From positions 124,001 to 188,000 of the forward strand of contig CATKHK010000028.1 of NCBI GenBank assembly GCA_949751835.1: a DNA stretch of 64,000 bases, in the 5' to 3' direction. The DNA is from Blepharisma japonicum (lineage: Eukaryota; Ciliophora; Heterotrichea; Heterotrichida; Blepharismidae). A program made the translations under genes and the position numbers. A model generated the notes under the pieces. It did not search any database. It had not been told where the DNA came from and was given only the letters and a program-made list of their open reading frames with translations. Shown here in pieces: positions 11,281 through 21,601 of this stretch (position 1 is its first letter; every line of letters starts with the position of its first letter).

Positions 11281-12588
11281 ATGATAAATATGAGACCTAT
11301 TTTCTTTTTGCTTCTTTTAGGAATCGCTTTTTCTTTAGAAAACGATACACCTTTACTTGGGGACACAGATGGCCCTTGGTCTTATTTTGGGTATACAGGA
11401 TACTCAGGAGAAGTAGTAATAAACTCACTAACAGGATCATCTTATTTCTATTGGCTGTTTCAAGCAATCAAAGGAAATATCTTGACTGACAAGCTTCCAC
11501 TTATACTTTGGTTTGAAGGTGGTCCTGGCTGTACTGGAGAAATAGGAATATTTTATGACAACATCGGCCCTTTTCTCATAAACAATCAGACTCAGCCTGT
11601 AAATAATCCTCTTACCTGGACAAATAATTTTCACGTAATGATTATCGATTATCCACTAGGAACTGGCTTTTCATACGCTAACTCTCCATCTGATATGACA
11701 AACACCACAACTTCAGCATCAGCCCAACTCTACAACCTACTCGTAAAACTCGCCAAAAAATACCCTACCTGGTTCAATAGAGATATTTATATTTTCGGAG
11801 AAAGTTATGCTGGACACTGAATTCCTGGTATTGCTTATAAAATTTTGAGTGAAAATAAGAGTACAAATCCTCCTTATAAATTCAACTTAAAAGGCATTGG
11901 GATGGGAGATCCATGGGTGGACCCTCAAACTCAAACGCAGACATATTCATATTATGGATCTCAGACAGGATTGATTAATCAAGAGGAAAAATCGATCATT
12001 GCTCAATATGAAAGCACTGTGCTTCAAATGATGAATGCTGGAAACCTAACGCAAGCTATGAATGAGACTGATACGTCCGTTGATTTAGTTGCACAATATG
12101 CAGGTGGGGTTTCTATTTATAATGTTAGGATTTTTGAATCCTATCCTTCTTTAGGACAATTTCCAGCTTGGCTAAATTTAAATTCAACTAAAACTCTGCT
12201 TAGAGTCCCTCAGAATTTAGTATGGGAAGATTGCAACCCTGAGATAAATACTGCTATGGCAGTAGACGTCATGACCTCATTTATTAATTTAATGCCTTAT
12301 ATAATAGACAATATAAAGGTTGTTATATATAGTGGGCAGGATGATTTAATTTGCAATACAATAGGACAAGAATTAATGATTTCGAAAATAAATTGGCCTT
12401 ATATTAAAGAATTTATGGGGTCGATAAAAAGAGTGTGGAAAGTTAATGGAGAAGTTGCTGGTTATGCTCAAAGTTATAAGAATCTTGCTGCGATATCAAT
12501 AATGAAGTCTGGGCATATGGTAGGACATGACCAACCATTACATCTGAGAGATTTAGTAATAAGGTTTGTCAACAATCAAGGATGGTAA
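11281..12588 (+). CDS. S10 serine carboxypeptidase, copy D
   Basis: This 435-aa fourth copy starts at ATG 11281 (a second in-frame ATG at 11290 is equally possible) and has a signal peptide (MRPIFFLLLLGIAFSLE). It has GGPGCTG, GESYAGHW with the Trp encoded by TGA, GQDDLICNT (closest of the four to the canonical fungal and plant GDLDLICN) and KSGHMVGHDQP, the canonical His motif. All catalytic residues are present. The final 227 nt plus the 3' flank recur in decayed form at about 15123-15340, showing that the duplication block of the next region included this gene's tail. Confidence 0.95.
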
Positions 12589-12718
12589 TAAGATTTTTAA
12601 AATCTCCATTATTAAATCTATGTTTATAATTTTATAAATTAGAAACCTTTAATTGAGTAAATATTATATTAAAAGATTCAAATTTAAACTACTTTTTTCT
12701 GAGAATTAAAAATCCTTA

Positions 12719-13878
12719 GTGTCATATCTTTATGAATTTGTAAAAATTGTTTTTGATAATAAGAAAATGGATGAATTTTCTCTCTCACCCAAATTTATGA
12801 ATTTTGCCATCGAAGATAGCTGTGCGACAGAGAAAACCCGAGATTTTAGCTAAGAAAAATAAAAAAACTGGGAGCAAAGCCACGGGGTCGCAAGTGGCAT
12901 AGTTCTGGGTGGGCGAAGTCTAGGCTAACTGAGTGTCCCCTTGATCCACAGACAAGATGACTGACGGTGCAACACTTATCAGGCACTTCTGGAGGAGCAT
13001 AATACTGCCCTGGAAATGGCGGAGATAGATCCAGAAGGAGGCATCGAATATTTATCTCATATCCTGAGTATTATCATGGGTTAAGAAGTCATTTGCTGAA
13101 ATTTTTTGGTTAGGATGAGAATTCCCCGAAAGGTCACCATTTTGTAGACGTCAGCAGAAAAGGGTGTTAGGGTGTTAGGTGGCTTTAATACTTAGCACCC
13201 ATAGGAGCGTGAAGCTGAAGCTCGGCTGGATTAGGGGCTGAAATAAACTCCACTTTAACCCTCTCTAGCCGTAATCTCTCTCATCCAATTTTTATTATTA
13301 TAGGGTTAGATTTTTGCACGCGCAATTCTGTATGATAGAGAAATGGCGAAGCTTTTCTTACTTCAGATCCTCCAAACAACGTGTTTTACCTCTTTAAACT
13401 GCTCGATAAAGGTAGAATCCAGGCAACACGCCAAGGTTTTGGTGTTTCTGGAACTTCTTGGCATTCTAATGGCCTTATAGACTCTAGAATGAGCGATCTT
13501 GCTGACAGGCTATACGTGAAATCCATGGTAGCGTCAAATCTAAGGAAAAAGGTCCTTCACTAGCCTGTGCATCCAAGACTTCAATTCGAGGTGAATTAAA
13601 TTAAGTAATTATTTACAAAAGATTTTTTTCACGAACCACTGTCAAAAAACATTTTGAAAAAATCTATTGGTCTTCATCAAGGATCAAATTCATATGGATT
13701 CCTTCTTGATCTTTAGTTCAGTTGGTAGCTTTTTATAGCAACCCCAACTTCATAATTCAATGAAGATCTAGTAGTTCAATATTTATAAATATATATATTT
13801 ACATGATATTTATGTGAAATTAAACTATTGCCAGTCTATAGGCTGATTTGCCTTAGAAATCTTAATGAGAAGGAGTTA
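12719..13878. mobile_element. Putative 1.16-kb insertion between paralogous flanks (unknown element)
   Basis: The flank after carboxypeptidase D (about 12590-12718) and the flank before the first two-TM gene (13879 onward) are adjacent in the duplicated copy at 15340-15470 (junction near 15465). In the first copy they are separated by this segment. The insertion is bounded by TTA on each side (12716-12718 and 13876-13878), and its middle (about 12830-13580) is visibly richer in G and C than its surroundings. No inverted repeat at the ends is evident. It contains a telomere-like tract and short coding-like stretches but no long frame. A germline-type insertion (IES or transposon remnant) retained in one copy fits. 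A deletion in the other copy is the alternative. Confidence 0.45.
13161..13179. repeat. Interstitial telomere-like tract, about 2.4 x TGTTAGGG
   Basis: The plus strand reads AGGGTGTTAGGGTGTTAGG, i.e. 19 nt of uninterrupted 8-nt repeat (C-strand CCCTAACA). This is the repeat I recall for Blepharisma and Stentor telomeres. It lies inside the GC-richer insertion, more than 13 kb from the window edge. On the minus strand it would look like a telomerase-RNA template followed by a T-run. Confidence 0.75.
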
Positions 13879-14128
13879 TTAAACCATATTTTCTTAATTA
13901 TTTTGCGTCATTTTTACTCTAATATAATGTAGAAAATAATTGTAGAATTTCTTATAAAAATTGAACGCTTTTGATCTCCTTTTATAATAATTCTATATGC
14001 AAAGCTATTATAAAATTTTTTAAAATATGTGCCAAACAATCAATTCACTTATTCTTCTGATAGGTCTATTTCCTTCTATTTAGCATTATAAACTTTTAAA
14101 ATTATTTTGCAATATAAATCAACAATTA

Positions 14129-15025
14129 ATGGGCTGCTTGGGATGCCGAAATCTTTTCGGATGGAGAAGGATATCATTCTGGTTGCATATTTCCTTTAGA
14201 GTTTTTATTATAGGGATTTGTGTGTGATCAGGGATTTTCTTTGGTATTTATTTGCCATTGCTTAAGAGAGACTACAAAGAAGGCAAATGTACAATAGACA
14301 GAGTTGATAAATTTTCTTTCAAGCATGCAGTTTATTATAGCTACACTGTATATGTAAATATAAGCAACATTCCATATCAAGCTTATGGTTGCAGTACTAC
14401 TGATGGAGAATATACCATCGGAAAAGAATGAGCTGCCGGATCTTATCCTTATCTATATTCTGATTGCAAAACAGACAGTGTTGTAGCTCATGGTAAACCT
14501 TGTCATGATGATCAGCTATTTCAACCTCTCTGGACTTGCCGTGATACAAGTGCTGTATTTGCTGATCTTGAAACTGTCCCTTGCAAATGATGACTTGCGA
14601 ATGATGTTGATTCTGAAACTGAACCATCTAAAATAAAAAATCTCAAATATCCTTCCAAAGGAAAAGCTTGAATAGAGGTGATTTTCATGGATGAAGTATA
14701 CATACCAATAATTCATTATATATTTCTTTGGGTTGCTCCTTTCTTTATTTTAACTTGTGGATCACTTGTAATTCTAGGGTGATATAACTATGGATTTTAT
14801 TTTTTGGGATATAAACAAGAATTTAAAAGAGATATTATTTATTACTATATGAAATATATAAGAAGAAACAAACACATTAGAAAAATATATGGGCCTACTC
14901 ATATTGAGGCTATTGAGAATAATAGAGTAGTCTCAACAAATATTTTTTTGATGTCAATTCTGCATAGCGAAAGAATGTCGAAATTTCCTAAAACTCTGAT
15001 AAGAAGCACAACTCAATACTTTTAA
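14129..15025 (+). CDS. Two-TM Cys-rich protein family, member A1
   Basis: This 298-aa protein is of a family I do not recognise. The N-terminus MGCLGCRN is a potential myristoylation/palmitoylation signal. TM1 spans about residues 21-46 and ends in GIYLPLLKRDYKEGKC. A roughly 150-residue ectodomain has conserved cysteines in YGC, DC, PCHDDQLF, LWTC and CKWW, followed by AWIEVIF and YIP before TM2 (about 198-225). A basic cytoplasmic tail of about 70 residues ends in SKFPKTLIRSTTQYF. Six Trp are TGA and four TGG, so it is fragmented under the standard code. Topology (short cytosolic N-terminus, Cys-rich loop, cytosolic C-terminus) recalls two-TM channel or channel-accessory proteins, but no sequence motif supports that. 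It heads an array of similar genes to 23.7 kb. Confidence 0.85.
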
Positions 15026-15122
15026 ATTGAAAGCTGATGAAATGAACTTTAGTAGTTTCTTAATGATTTAAATAAATAGAATTAAATGATTATCAATTTA
15101 ATATTAAAGACAAGCGCTAGCC

Positions 15123-15340
15123 TAGGACAAGAATTAATGATTTGAAAAATAAATTGGCCTTTTATTAAAGAATTTATAGGGTTGATAAAACAAGTCTGAA
15201 AAGCTAATGGAGAAGTTGCTGGGTATACTCAAAGTTATAAGAATTTAACTGCCATATCAGTATGAAGTCGGGAAATATGATAGGGAAATAAGCAGCCATT
15301 TCATCTGATAAGATTTGTCAGCAATAAAGGTAGTGTTAAG
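15123..15340 (+). pseudogene. Decayed 3' end of an S10 carboxypeptidase (relic of copy D)
   Basis: This stretch aligns by eye with 12362-12588, the last 227 nt of carboxypeptidase D (for example GGACAAGAATTAATGATTT and GTTGCTGG). It has in-frame stops, small deletions and loss of the catalytic His context. The homology continues into the 3' flank (TAAGATTTTTAA, CTCCATTATTAAAT) up to about 15465. It lacks the upstream three quarters of the gene. It marks the left edge of a tandem duplication that carried the S10 tail together with a two-TM gene. Confidence 0.85.
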
Positions 15341-15734
15341 ATTTTTAATAACTCCATTATTAAATTTATTTTTAAAGTTTAGCTGTTTAATTAAATTAAT
15401 CATTATATAAAAATAAAATTTAATCTTCTTCTTTTTCCATTTTTCTGAAAATTAAAATTCTTATTAAAAACCATATTTTCCTAAATATTTTGGTCTTCTT
15501 TTTTCTTTAATATAATGTCGAGAAAATTATTTGAAGGCTTCTTATAAATCAATTGATGCTTTTTGATTATTTTTATGGTAATTCTTGAATTGCAATGTGA
15601 TATCCAAAGCTAACATAATATTTTTTTAAATATATAACAAATAATCAATTCAATTATTCTTCTAATAAATCTATTTCCTTTTGTTTAGCATTATAAACCT
15701 TTTACCATTATTTTGCAATATAAATCAATAATTA

Positions 15735-16634
15735 ATGGGTTGTTTGAGATGCTTCGACCTTTTCAGATGGGAAAAACGATACCTCATCAATTTTATTTTC
15801 TTTCCGATTTTTATTATAGGGGTTTGTGTGTGATCTGGGATTTTCTTTGGTATTTATTTGCCATTGCTTAAGAGAGACTACAAAGAAGGCATATGTACAA
15901 TAAACGAAGCTGATTTATTTTCTTTCAACAATACCATTTATTATTATGGCTACACTGTATCTGTAAATATAAGCAACATTCTATATCCAGCCTATGGTTG
16001 CAGTACTACTTATGGAGAATACTCCATCTCCAATGGATGAGCCGCTGGATCATATCCTTATCAATATGCTGATTGTCACGCAGACACTGTCGTAGCTCAT
16101 AATAAACCTTGCTATGATGATCAGCTATTTCAACCCCTCTGGACTTGTCGTGATACAAGTGCTGTATATTTTAAACTTGCAACTGTCCCTTGTAAATGAT
16201 GACTTGCGAATGATATTGATTCTGAAACTGAACCATCTAAAATAAAAAATCTCAAATATCCTTCCTATGGAAAAGCTTGAATAGAAGTGATTTTCATGGA
16301 TAAAGTCTATATACCCAAAATTGATTATATGGCTCTTTGGATTGCTCCTTTCTGAATCTTAGCCTGTGGATCAATTGTAATTCTTGGATGATATAACTGT
16401 GGAATTTATTTTGTGGGATATAGACATGAATTTAAAAGAGATATTATTTATTACTATATGAAATATATAAGAAGAAACAAACACATTAGAAAAATGCATG
16501 GGCCTCCTCGTATTGGGGCTATTGAGAATGATAGAACAGTCTCAACAAATATTTTTTTGATGTCAATTCTGCATAGCGAAAGAATGTCGAAATTTCCTAA
16601 AGCTTTGATAAGAAAAACAACTCAATACTTTTAA
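15735..16634 (+). CDS. Two-TM Cys-rich protein family, member A2
   Basis: This 299-aa protein is a close duplicate of A1 (same N-terminus type MGCLRCFDLFRW, same cysteine spacing, near-identical C-terminal 70 residues). TM1 lies around residues 20-46 and TM2 around 199-226. Trp is encoded by TGA at many sites (CV-W-SG, NG-W-AAG, K-WW-LA, KA-W-IEV, PF-W-ILA, LG-W-YN). Its upstream 250 nt match those of A1. Both N-terminal Cys are kept, favouring a lipidated N-tail. Substitutions between A1 and A2 are concentrated in the ectodomain. Role unknown. Confidence 0.85.
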
Positions 16635-16763
16635 ATAAAAACCGATAAAATGAACTTTAGTAATTGCTTAATGATATAAATAAATAGAATTAAATAATTA
16701 TTTAAGCTAATCCATTCTAATTCATTTTACTTGAATGCTTAATTTATAAATATTTATTGATAT

Positions 16764-17579
16764 ATATGTGCTTGAGCAGGAGTATTTTTTGTAATTTACT
16801 TTCCTTTAGTTAAAAGAGACTATAAAGAAGCTTCATGCACAATAACTGACTTCAAAACATTTTCTATTTCTACCTACTCATCAAGGAGCTACCACAGTTA
16901 TAGCCTAGACGTTAATATAAACAATAGAACGTATAAAGCTTATGGCTGTATATCTAATTCTGTTGAAACGATGATATCAACCGCAGTTATGACTAATTAT
17001 TATCCTTATAATTATGTGCCATGCGATTCGGATGGATATGTTATGCCTTTAGATAATTGCCTTGATGATCAAATATTTTTACCTTTATGGACTTGTAAAA
17101 ATGCATCAGATGCATATTTGACTGTAGGGTCTACTGTAAAATGCAAGTGGTGACTAGCTGATAAAGATGGAGAAACTGACCCAGCAAAATCAAAAAGCAT
17201 CACTTACCCTGCCTATGATAACTCTTGAATTGAAGTTCTTTTCAAAGATGAGATCTATATTCCATCTGATGATTATAATGCTTTGTGGGCAATACCTTTT
17301 GCTCTTTTTATATGTATTCCTTTGATTATAATAATTTGAATTAATTGTGGAATTTATTGCTGTGGATACTCAGAAGATTTTAAATTACTTTTTAATTATT
17401 GAAATACAAAATATATAAAATGCAAAAGAGCAAAAAAGCCTATTTTATTTCATGATGCTGATAAAACTGGAATTGACAAGAATATTTCAACAATTGCATT
17501 TCTTATGGCACTCACGAAAGGAAAACATAGTTCAAAATTCCCAAAATCTCTAATCAAAAGCACAATTAATTATCTATAA
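16764..17579 (+). pseudogene. Two-TM family, member C1, 5'-truncated
   Basis: The frame ending at TAA 17577-17579 encodes everything from the end of TM1 (C-A-W-AGVFFVIYFPLVKRDYKEASC) to the C-terminus, and is nearly identical to the intact C2 at 20569-21468. The first about 28 codons and the start ATG are missing. The frame runs back only to a TAA at 16740-16742, and the sequence immediately upstream (about 16690-16757) instead matches the 3' flank of A-type genes (compare 20180-20260). A deletion therefore fused the A2 3' flank to the interior of C1. The first in-frame ATG is at 16971, inside the ectodomain, so a functional product is unlikely unless an unseen upstream exon exists. Confidence 0.75.
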
Positions 17580-17727
17580 CTGTTTTAAATTATATATTGA
17601 TTTAATAAATTCGTAATTGTTTATATATTGGATCCTTTTAGATCTTAAATGATATAAAGGTAAAGCTAGAAATTTAAATTAGCAATTTTTATAATAAATC
17701 GATTCTAATATCTGTAATTATTAATAA

Positions 17728-18627
17728 ATGTGTAATTCTAAATGCTTCAATTGTAACAAAAGATCGTGCTTTGTTCTAAACGCAATTCTATTTTCATTTT
17801 ATGTGATGGGCATATGCATTTGAGCAGGAATTTTTTTTGTAGTTTACTATCCTTTGATTAGAAGAGACTATAAAGAAGCTTCATGCAGAGTTTCTGGTGT
17901 CACATCTTTTGCTATTACTGATGTTACAACGCACAGTTATCACAGCTATGACTTATACATCGATATAAATAACTCAACGTATAGAGCTTATGGATGCATT
18001 TCAGATTCTGCAGAAATGATCATATCAAATCCATATATGGGCCTTTATTATCCTTATATGTATACACCTTGTGATGATAGTTATTATGTTACACCTTCCG
18101 ACAGCTGCCTCGATGATCAGCTATTTCTACCTCTATGAACATGTAAAAATGCATCATATGCATATTTGAGTCCAGGAACTTCTTTTACCTGCAAATGATG
18201 GTTGGCTGACAAAGATGGAGAAACTGATCCGGCCAAATCAGAAAACATTACTTATCCAGGCTATGGGAATTCTTGAATTGAGGTTCTCTTTAAGGATGAT
18301 ATTTATATTCCAACTGATGATTACAATTCTTTGTGAGTGATTCCTTTTGGCTTTTTAACTATTATTCCTTTAATTTTTATAATTTGGGTTAACTTTGGAA
18401 TTTATTGTTGTGGGTATTCAGCAGAATTTAAACAACTTTTTACTTATTGATATTGAAAATATATAAAATGCAAAAAAGCAAAGAAACCATATGCGCACTA
18501 TGAAACTGGTAAAGTTGAAATGGACAAAAAACTTTCAACGATTGCATTTCTTATGGCTCTCACAAAAGGTAAACGCGCTTCAAAATTCCCAAAATCATTA
18601 ATTAAAAAAACAGTAAGTTGCTTTTAA
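17728..18627 (+). CDS. Two-TM Cys-rich protein family, member D1
   Basis: The 299-aa protein starts MCNSKCFNCNKRSC, a Cys-rich cytosolic N-tail without the Gly2 seen in A members. TM1 (about 20-45) ends YYPLIRRDYKEASC. The ectodomain keeps AYGC, YTPCDD, DSCLDDQLF, LWTC and CKWW. TM2 (about 205-232) is followed by GIYCCGY, and the tail carries KYIKCKKAKKP and KFPKSLIKKT. At least seven Trp are TGA. The paralog D2 at 21602-22496 is decayed, so this is the only intact D-type copy in the window. Confidence 0.85.
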
Positions 18628-18865
18628 TCTGCTTGAATTATAAATTGATAATTGTTTTTCTATTAAGTATATCTATTTGAATGCCAACTTGTAGAACACT
18701 TGTCTCCATATTTTATATAAAAAACAATTGAGATGATAGTATTCAAAAAATATTTATATATACAATTTTATTCTTTTAATTAAACGGAAACTGAAACAAA
18801 GCTTAAAGAAAATAATGATTTTTATTGAAATTCCAAGAATTGAGGAATTACTTTATTAAATTTAA

Positions 18866-18970
18866 TAATTATAAATCTAGTGATTATATGAAGCAGAAAA
18901 TCCTGATTTTGGATAAATTCAGTTTTATTTTCGTTGTATGTTGTAGGTTATGCATTTGAATAAGATCAAG
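18866..18970 (+). pseudogene. Two-TM family, member E1, 5' relic
   Basis: About 100 nt match the start of E2 (22793 onward), including CAGAAAATCCTGATTTTGGAT and ATGCATTTGA versus ATGTGTTTGA. The start codon is lost and stops are present. The homology stops abruptly near 18970, where unrelated sequence begins. The upstream flank (18690-18865) also matches the E2 upstream flank. Confidence 0.7.
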
Positions 18971-19640
18971 ATCAATATTATTGGGCCATTTGAGGTAAAT
19001 CATTATCTATCACCTTTTCTACCCTAGTCTCCATAGACCTCGGAACTCAGATAAGTGGAATAGAATTCTGTCATTTTGGATATTAGAACTGAACCACCTG
19101 TTCCAGGAATCAGCTTCTGGGCAGAACACCCTGAAAATTTCAATTGGGATAGAATATGTGGTAGCAAAAATTTTGTTGCCTAAGGAAGAGTATGCGCAGA
19201 TAAGGGCCGATAATTGAAGCAGATGAAACTATTCAAAATTCACAGCTATCTCAAGATTGCACACATAAGCATAGGAGGATTTGAAAATGAGCTGGATGAG
19301 ATAGAAAAAAATGCTGTCAGAAAAAGAGTTTGGCATTCAGGAATTTATGAAACCAATTTGGGACAAAGATCTGATTCTTGGATGGATTATTTTTGAAAAG
19401 AAATATAAGCGCAAGGCTATACCCTTTCAAGAGCAAAATAGTTACATAAAGCTAGAATTATAATACTTGATAATTGTGGATGTTTATGATCCGGTAGAAT
19501 TTGAAGGAAAAAAAGCAAGAGATAAATTATTTGACAGCTTGATTCACGAAATTCTGAGTGTAAACTTCAAAGTTAAAGTTAAGTGTTTTGTGCTAATAGA
19601 GGATAAGAATGCCTATATTATAGGGTTTTGCCTCAGCTAA
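18971..19640 (+). pseudogene. Unrelated decayed coding segment inserted in the array
   Basis: This stretch interrupts the paralogous alignment. It contains several coding-like pieces in different frames with TGA as Trp: one reading NSDKWNRILSFWILELN from about 19053, one at 19224-19407 (KNAVRKRVWHSGIYETNLG, ending at TAA), and one from about 19472 to 19638 (IIVDVYDPVEFEGKKARDK). Each is broken by a frameshift or stop from the next. The set looks like one decayed gene rather than random DNA. I cannot name the family. Confidence 0.45.
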
Positions 19641-19746
19641 AACAAATGGGAATGAATAAATTCACTTATTTTTCTGATAAGTCTATTTTCTTCTATTTAG
19701 CATTATAAGCTATTTGCTATTGTTTTGCAAAATAAATCAATAGTTA

Positions 19747-20146
19747 ATGGGATGCTTAAGATATTAAAACTATTTCAGATGGAAAACTAAGCAGTTTGTT
19801 ATTGAGAGGGAAGGGATGGGTTTTATGCTTATTTAAAAGTCTACATACCCAAATTATAATATATATTTCTTTGGATTGCTCTTTTCTGGGTCTTAACTTA
19901 TGGAAGTTTGTGATTCTTGGATGATATAATTGCGAAATTTATTTGTGGGACATAGACATGAATTTAAACGAGACGTTATTTATTGCTTTATGAAACATAT
20001 AAAATGAAACAAACATATTAGAAAAATTTATGGAGCTGTTGAAAATGATAGAACAGCCTAAACAAATATTATTTAATATCAATTCTGAGTAGATTGTTGA
20101 AATTTCCTAAAGCTTTGATAAGAAAAATAGTTTAATATTTGAATAA
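19747..20146 (+). pseudogene. Two-TM family, member A3, decayed with internal deletion
   Basis: The upstream flank and start (ATGGGATGCTTAAGATATTAA) match A1/A2, but the seventh codon is a stop. Most of TM1 and the ectodomain are deleted. Homology resumes around 19840 (TCTACATACCCAAATTA) and runs through TM2 and the C-terminal tail with frameshifts and stops. Roughly 500 nt are missing relative to A2. Confidence 0.85.
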
Positions 20147-20568
20147 AGTCTAAAGAAATGAAATTTAGAAATTTCTTAATGGTATTAATAAAATTAAATA
20201 GTTATTCCATTTTAATTCGTTTTACTTAAGTTGCTTATTTTATAAATATCTTATCGAGTTATTTTAGTTTTATTCAATATTAAACCTAAAAAATTATAAG
20301 GGTAATATAGTTTGGTTATTAAGATTCTTAAAGAATAGCAAGATTGCTTTAAATTTGAAATAAAATGTTAATATTATTAGCTAGAATCAGATTAAACTTT
20401 ATAAATTTAATTTATTACATAAGTAGTTAAATATGATACAGATAACCATATATTGAAGCTATTGGTCAACAAATTTTATTTATATGATTTACCCTGACTA
20501 TTTTTAAGGAAGAAGATTCAATTTTTCTTGATTTAATATAGAGGTACCATTTTATGTAACTGTTAATA

Positions 20569-21468
20569 ATGTGTAAATCAAAATTTTACAGATGCGGCAA
20601 AAAACCTTGCATTTGGATCAATGCAATTTTATTTTCATGCTATGTAATCGGTATATGGATTTGAGCAGGAATATTTTTTGTAATCTACTATCCTTTAGTT
20701 AGAAGAGACTATAAAGAAGCTACATGTACAGTCACTGGTTTCACAACATTTTCTATTTCTTCCTCTTCATCAAGGAGCTACCACAGTTATAGCCTAGACG
20801 TTTATATAAACAATAAAACGTACAGAGCTTATGGCTGTATATCTAATGCTGTTGATACAACGATATCAACTGATGTGATGCTTTCTTATTATCCTTATAA
20901 TTATGTCCCATGTGATTCGGATGGATATGTTTTACCTTTATATGAATGTCTTGATGATCAAATATTTTTACCTTTATGGACTTGTAAAAATGCACCAGAT
21001 GCATATTTGACTGTCGGGTCTACGATAAAATGCAAGTGGTGACTAGCTGATAAAGATGGAGAAACTGACCCAGCAAAATCAAAAAGTATCACTTACCCTG
21101 CCTATGATAACTCTTGAATTGAGGTTCTTTTCAAAGATGAGATCTATATTTCATCTGGTGATTATAATGCTTTGTGGGGAATTCCTTTTGCTCTTTTTAT
21201 ATGTGTTCCTTTGATTATAATAGTTTGGATTAATTGTGGAATTTATTGTTGTGGATATTCAGAAGAATTTAAACTACTTTTTAATTATTGAAATACAAAA
21301 TATATAAAATGCAAAAGAGCAAAAAAGCCTATTTCATTTCATGATGCTGATAAAACTGAAATTGACAAAACGATTTCAACAATTGCATTTCTTATGGCAC
21401 TCACGAAAGGTAAACATGGTTCAAAATTCCCGAAAAATTTAATAAAAAGCACAATTAACTACCTATAA
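20569..21468 (+). CDS. Two-TM Cys-rich protein family, member C2
   Basis: This intact 299-aa member starts MCKSKFYRCGKKPC. TM1 (about 20-45) includes W-I-W-AGIFFVIYYPLV. The ectodomain keeps AYGC, YVPCDSDGY, ECLDDQIF, LWTC and CKWW. WIEVLFKDEIYI precedes TM2 (about 206-230), which ends in NCGIYCCGY. The tail contains KYIKCKRAKKP and KFPKNLIKSTINYL. Four Trp are TGA and six TGG. The gene is invisible as one ORF under the standard code. C1 at 16764 is a near-identical but truncated copy. Confidence 0.85.
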
Positions 21469-21601
21469 TTTTTTTAAATTGCATATTACATTTAATAAAT
21501 TGATCATTGCTTGTATGTCAGATCTTTTAGACATTTAGTGATAAAATTTTAAATTAGCAATTCTTATAATAAATTGACACTATTATTTGTGATTATAATA
21601 A

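Larger units (their letters stand above)
15640..18990 (+). repeat. Segmental duplication unit 1 (A2-C1-D1-E1 relic)
   Basis: This block holds four family members in the order A, C, D, E with their flanks. The same order recurs in 19640-23692. Matching flank words include AGCATTATAAAC upstream of A, AATTTAAATTAGCAATT upstream of D and CAACTTGTAGAACACTTG downstream of D. In this unit A and D are intact, C is 5'-truncated and only the first ~100 nt of E remain. Confidence 0.75.

Noticed and set aside
13100-13340. Telomerase RNA gene on the minus strand
   Set aside because: Template-like tract is longer than expected and is followed directly by a T-run that would terminate Pol III; no other support. 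Kept only as a hypothesis in the telomere-repeat finding.
13381-13563. 60-codon frame in the 1.16-kb insertion
   Set aside because: No start context or homology that I recognise; mentioned only as part of the insertion.
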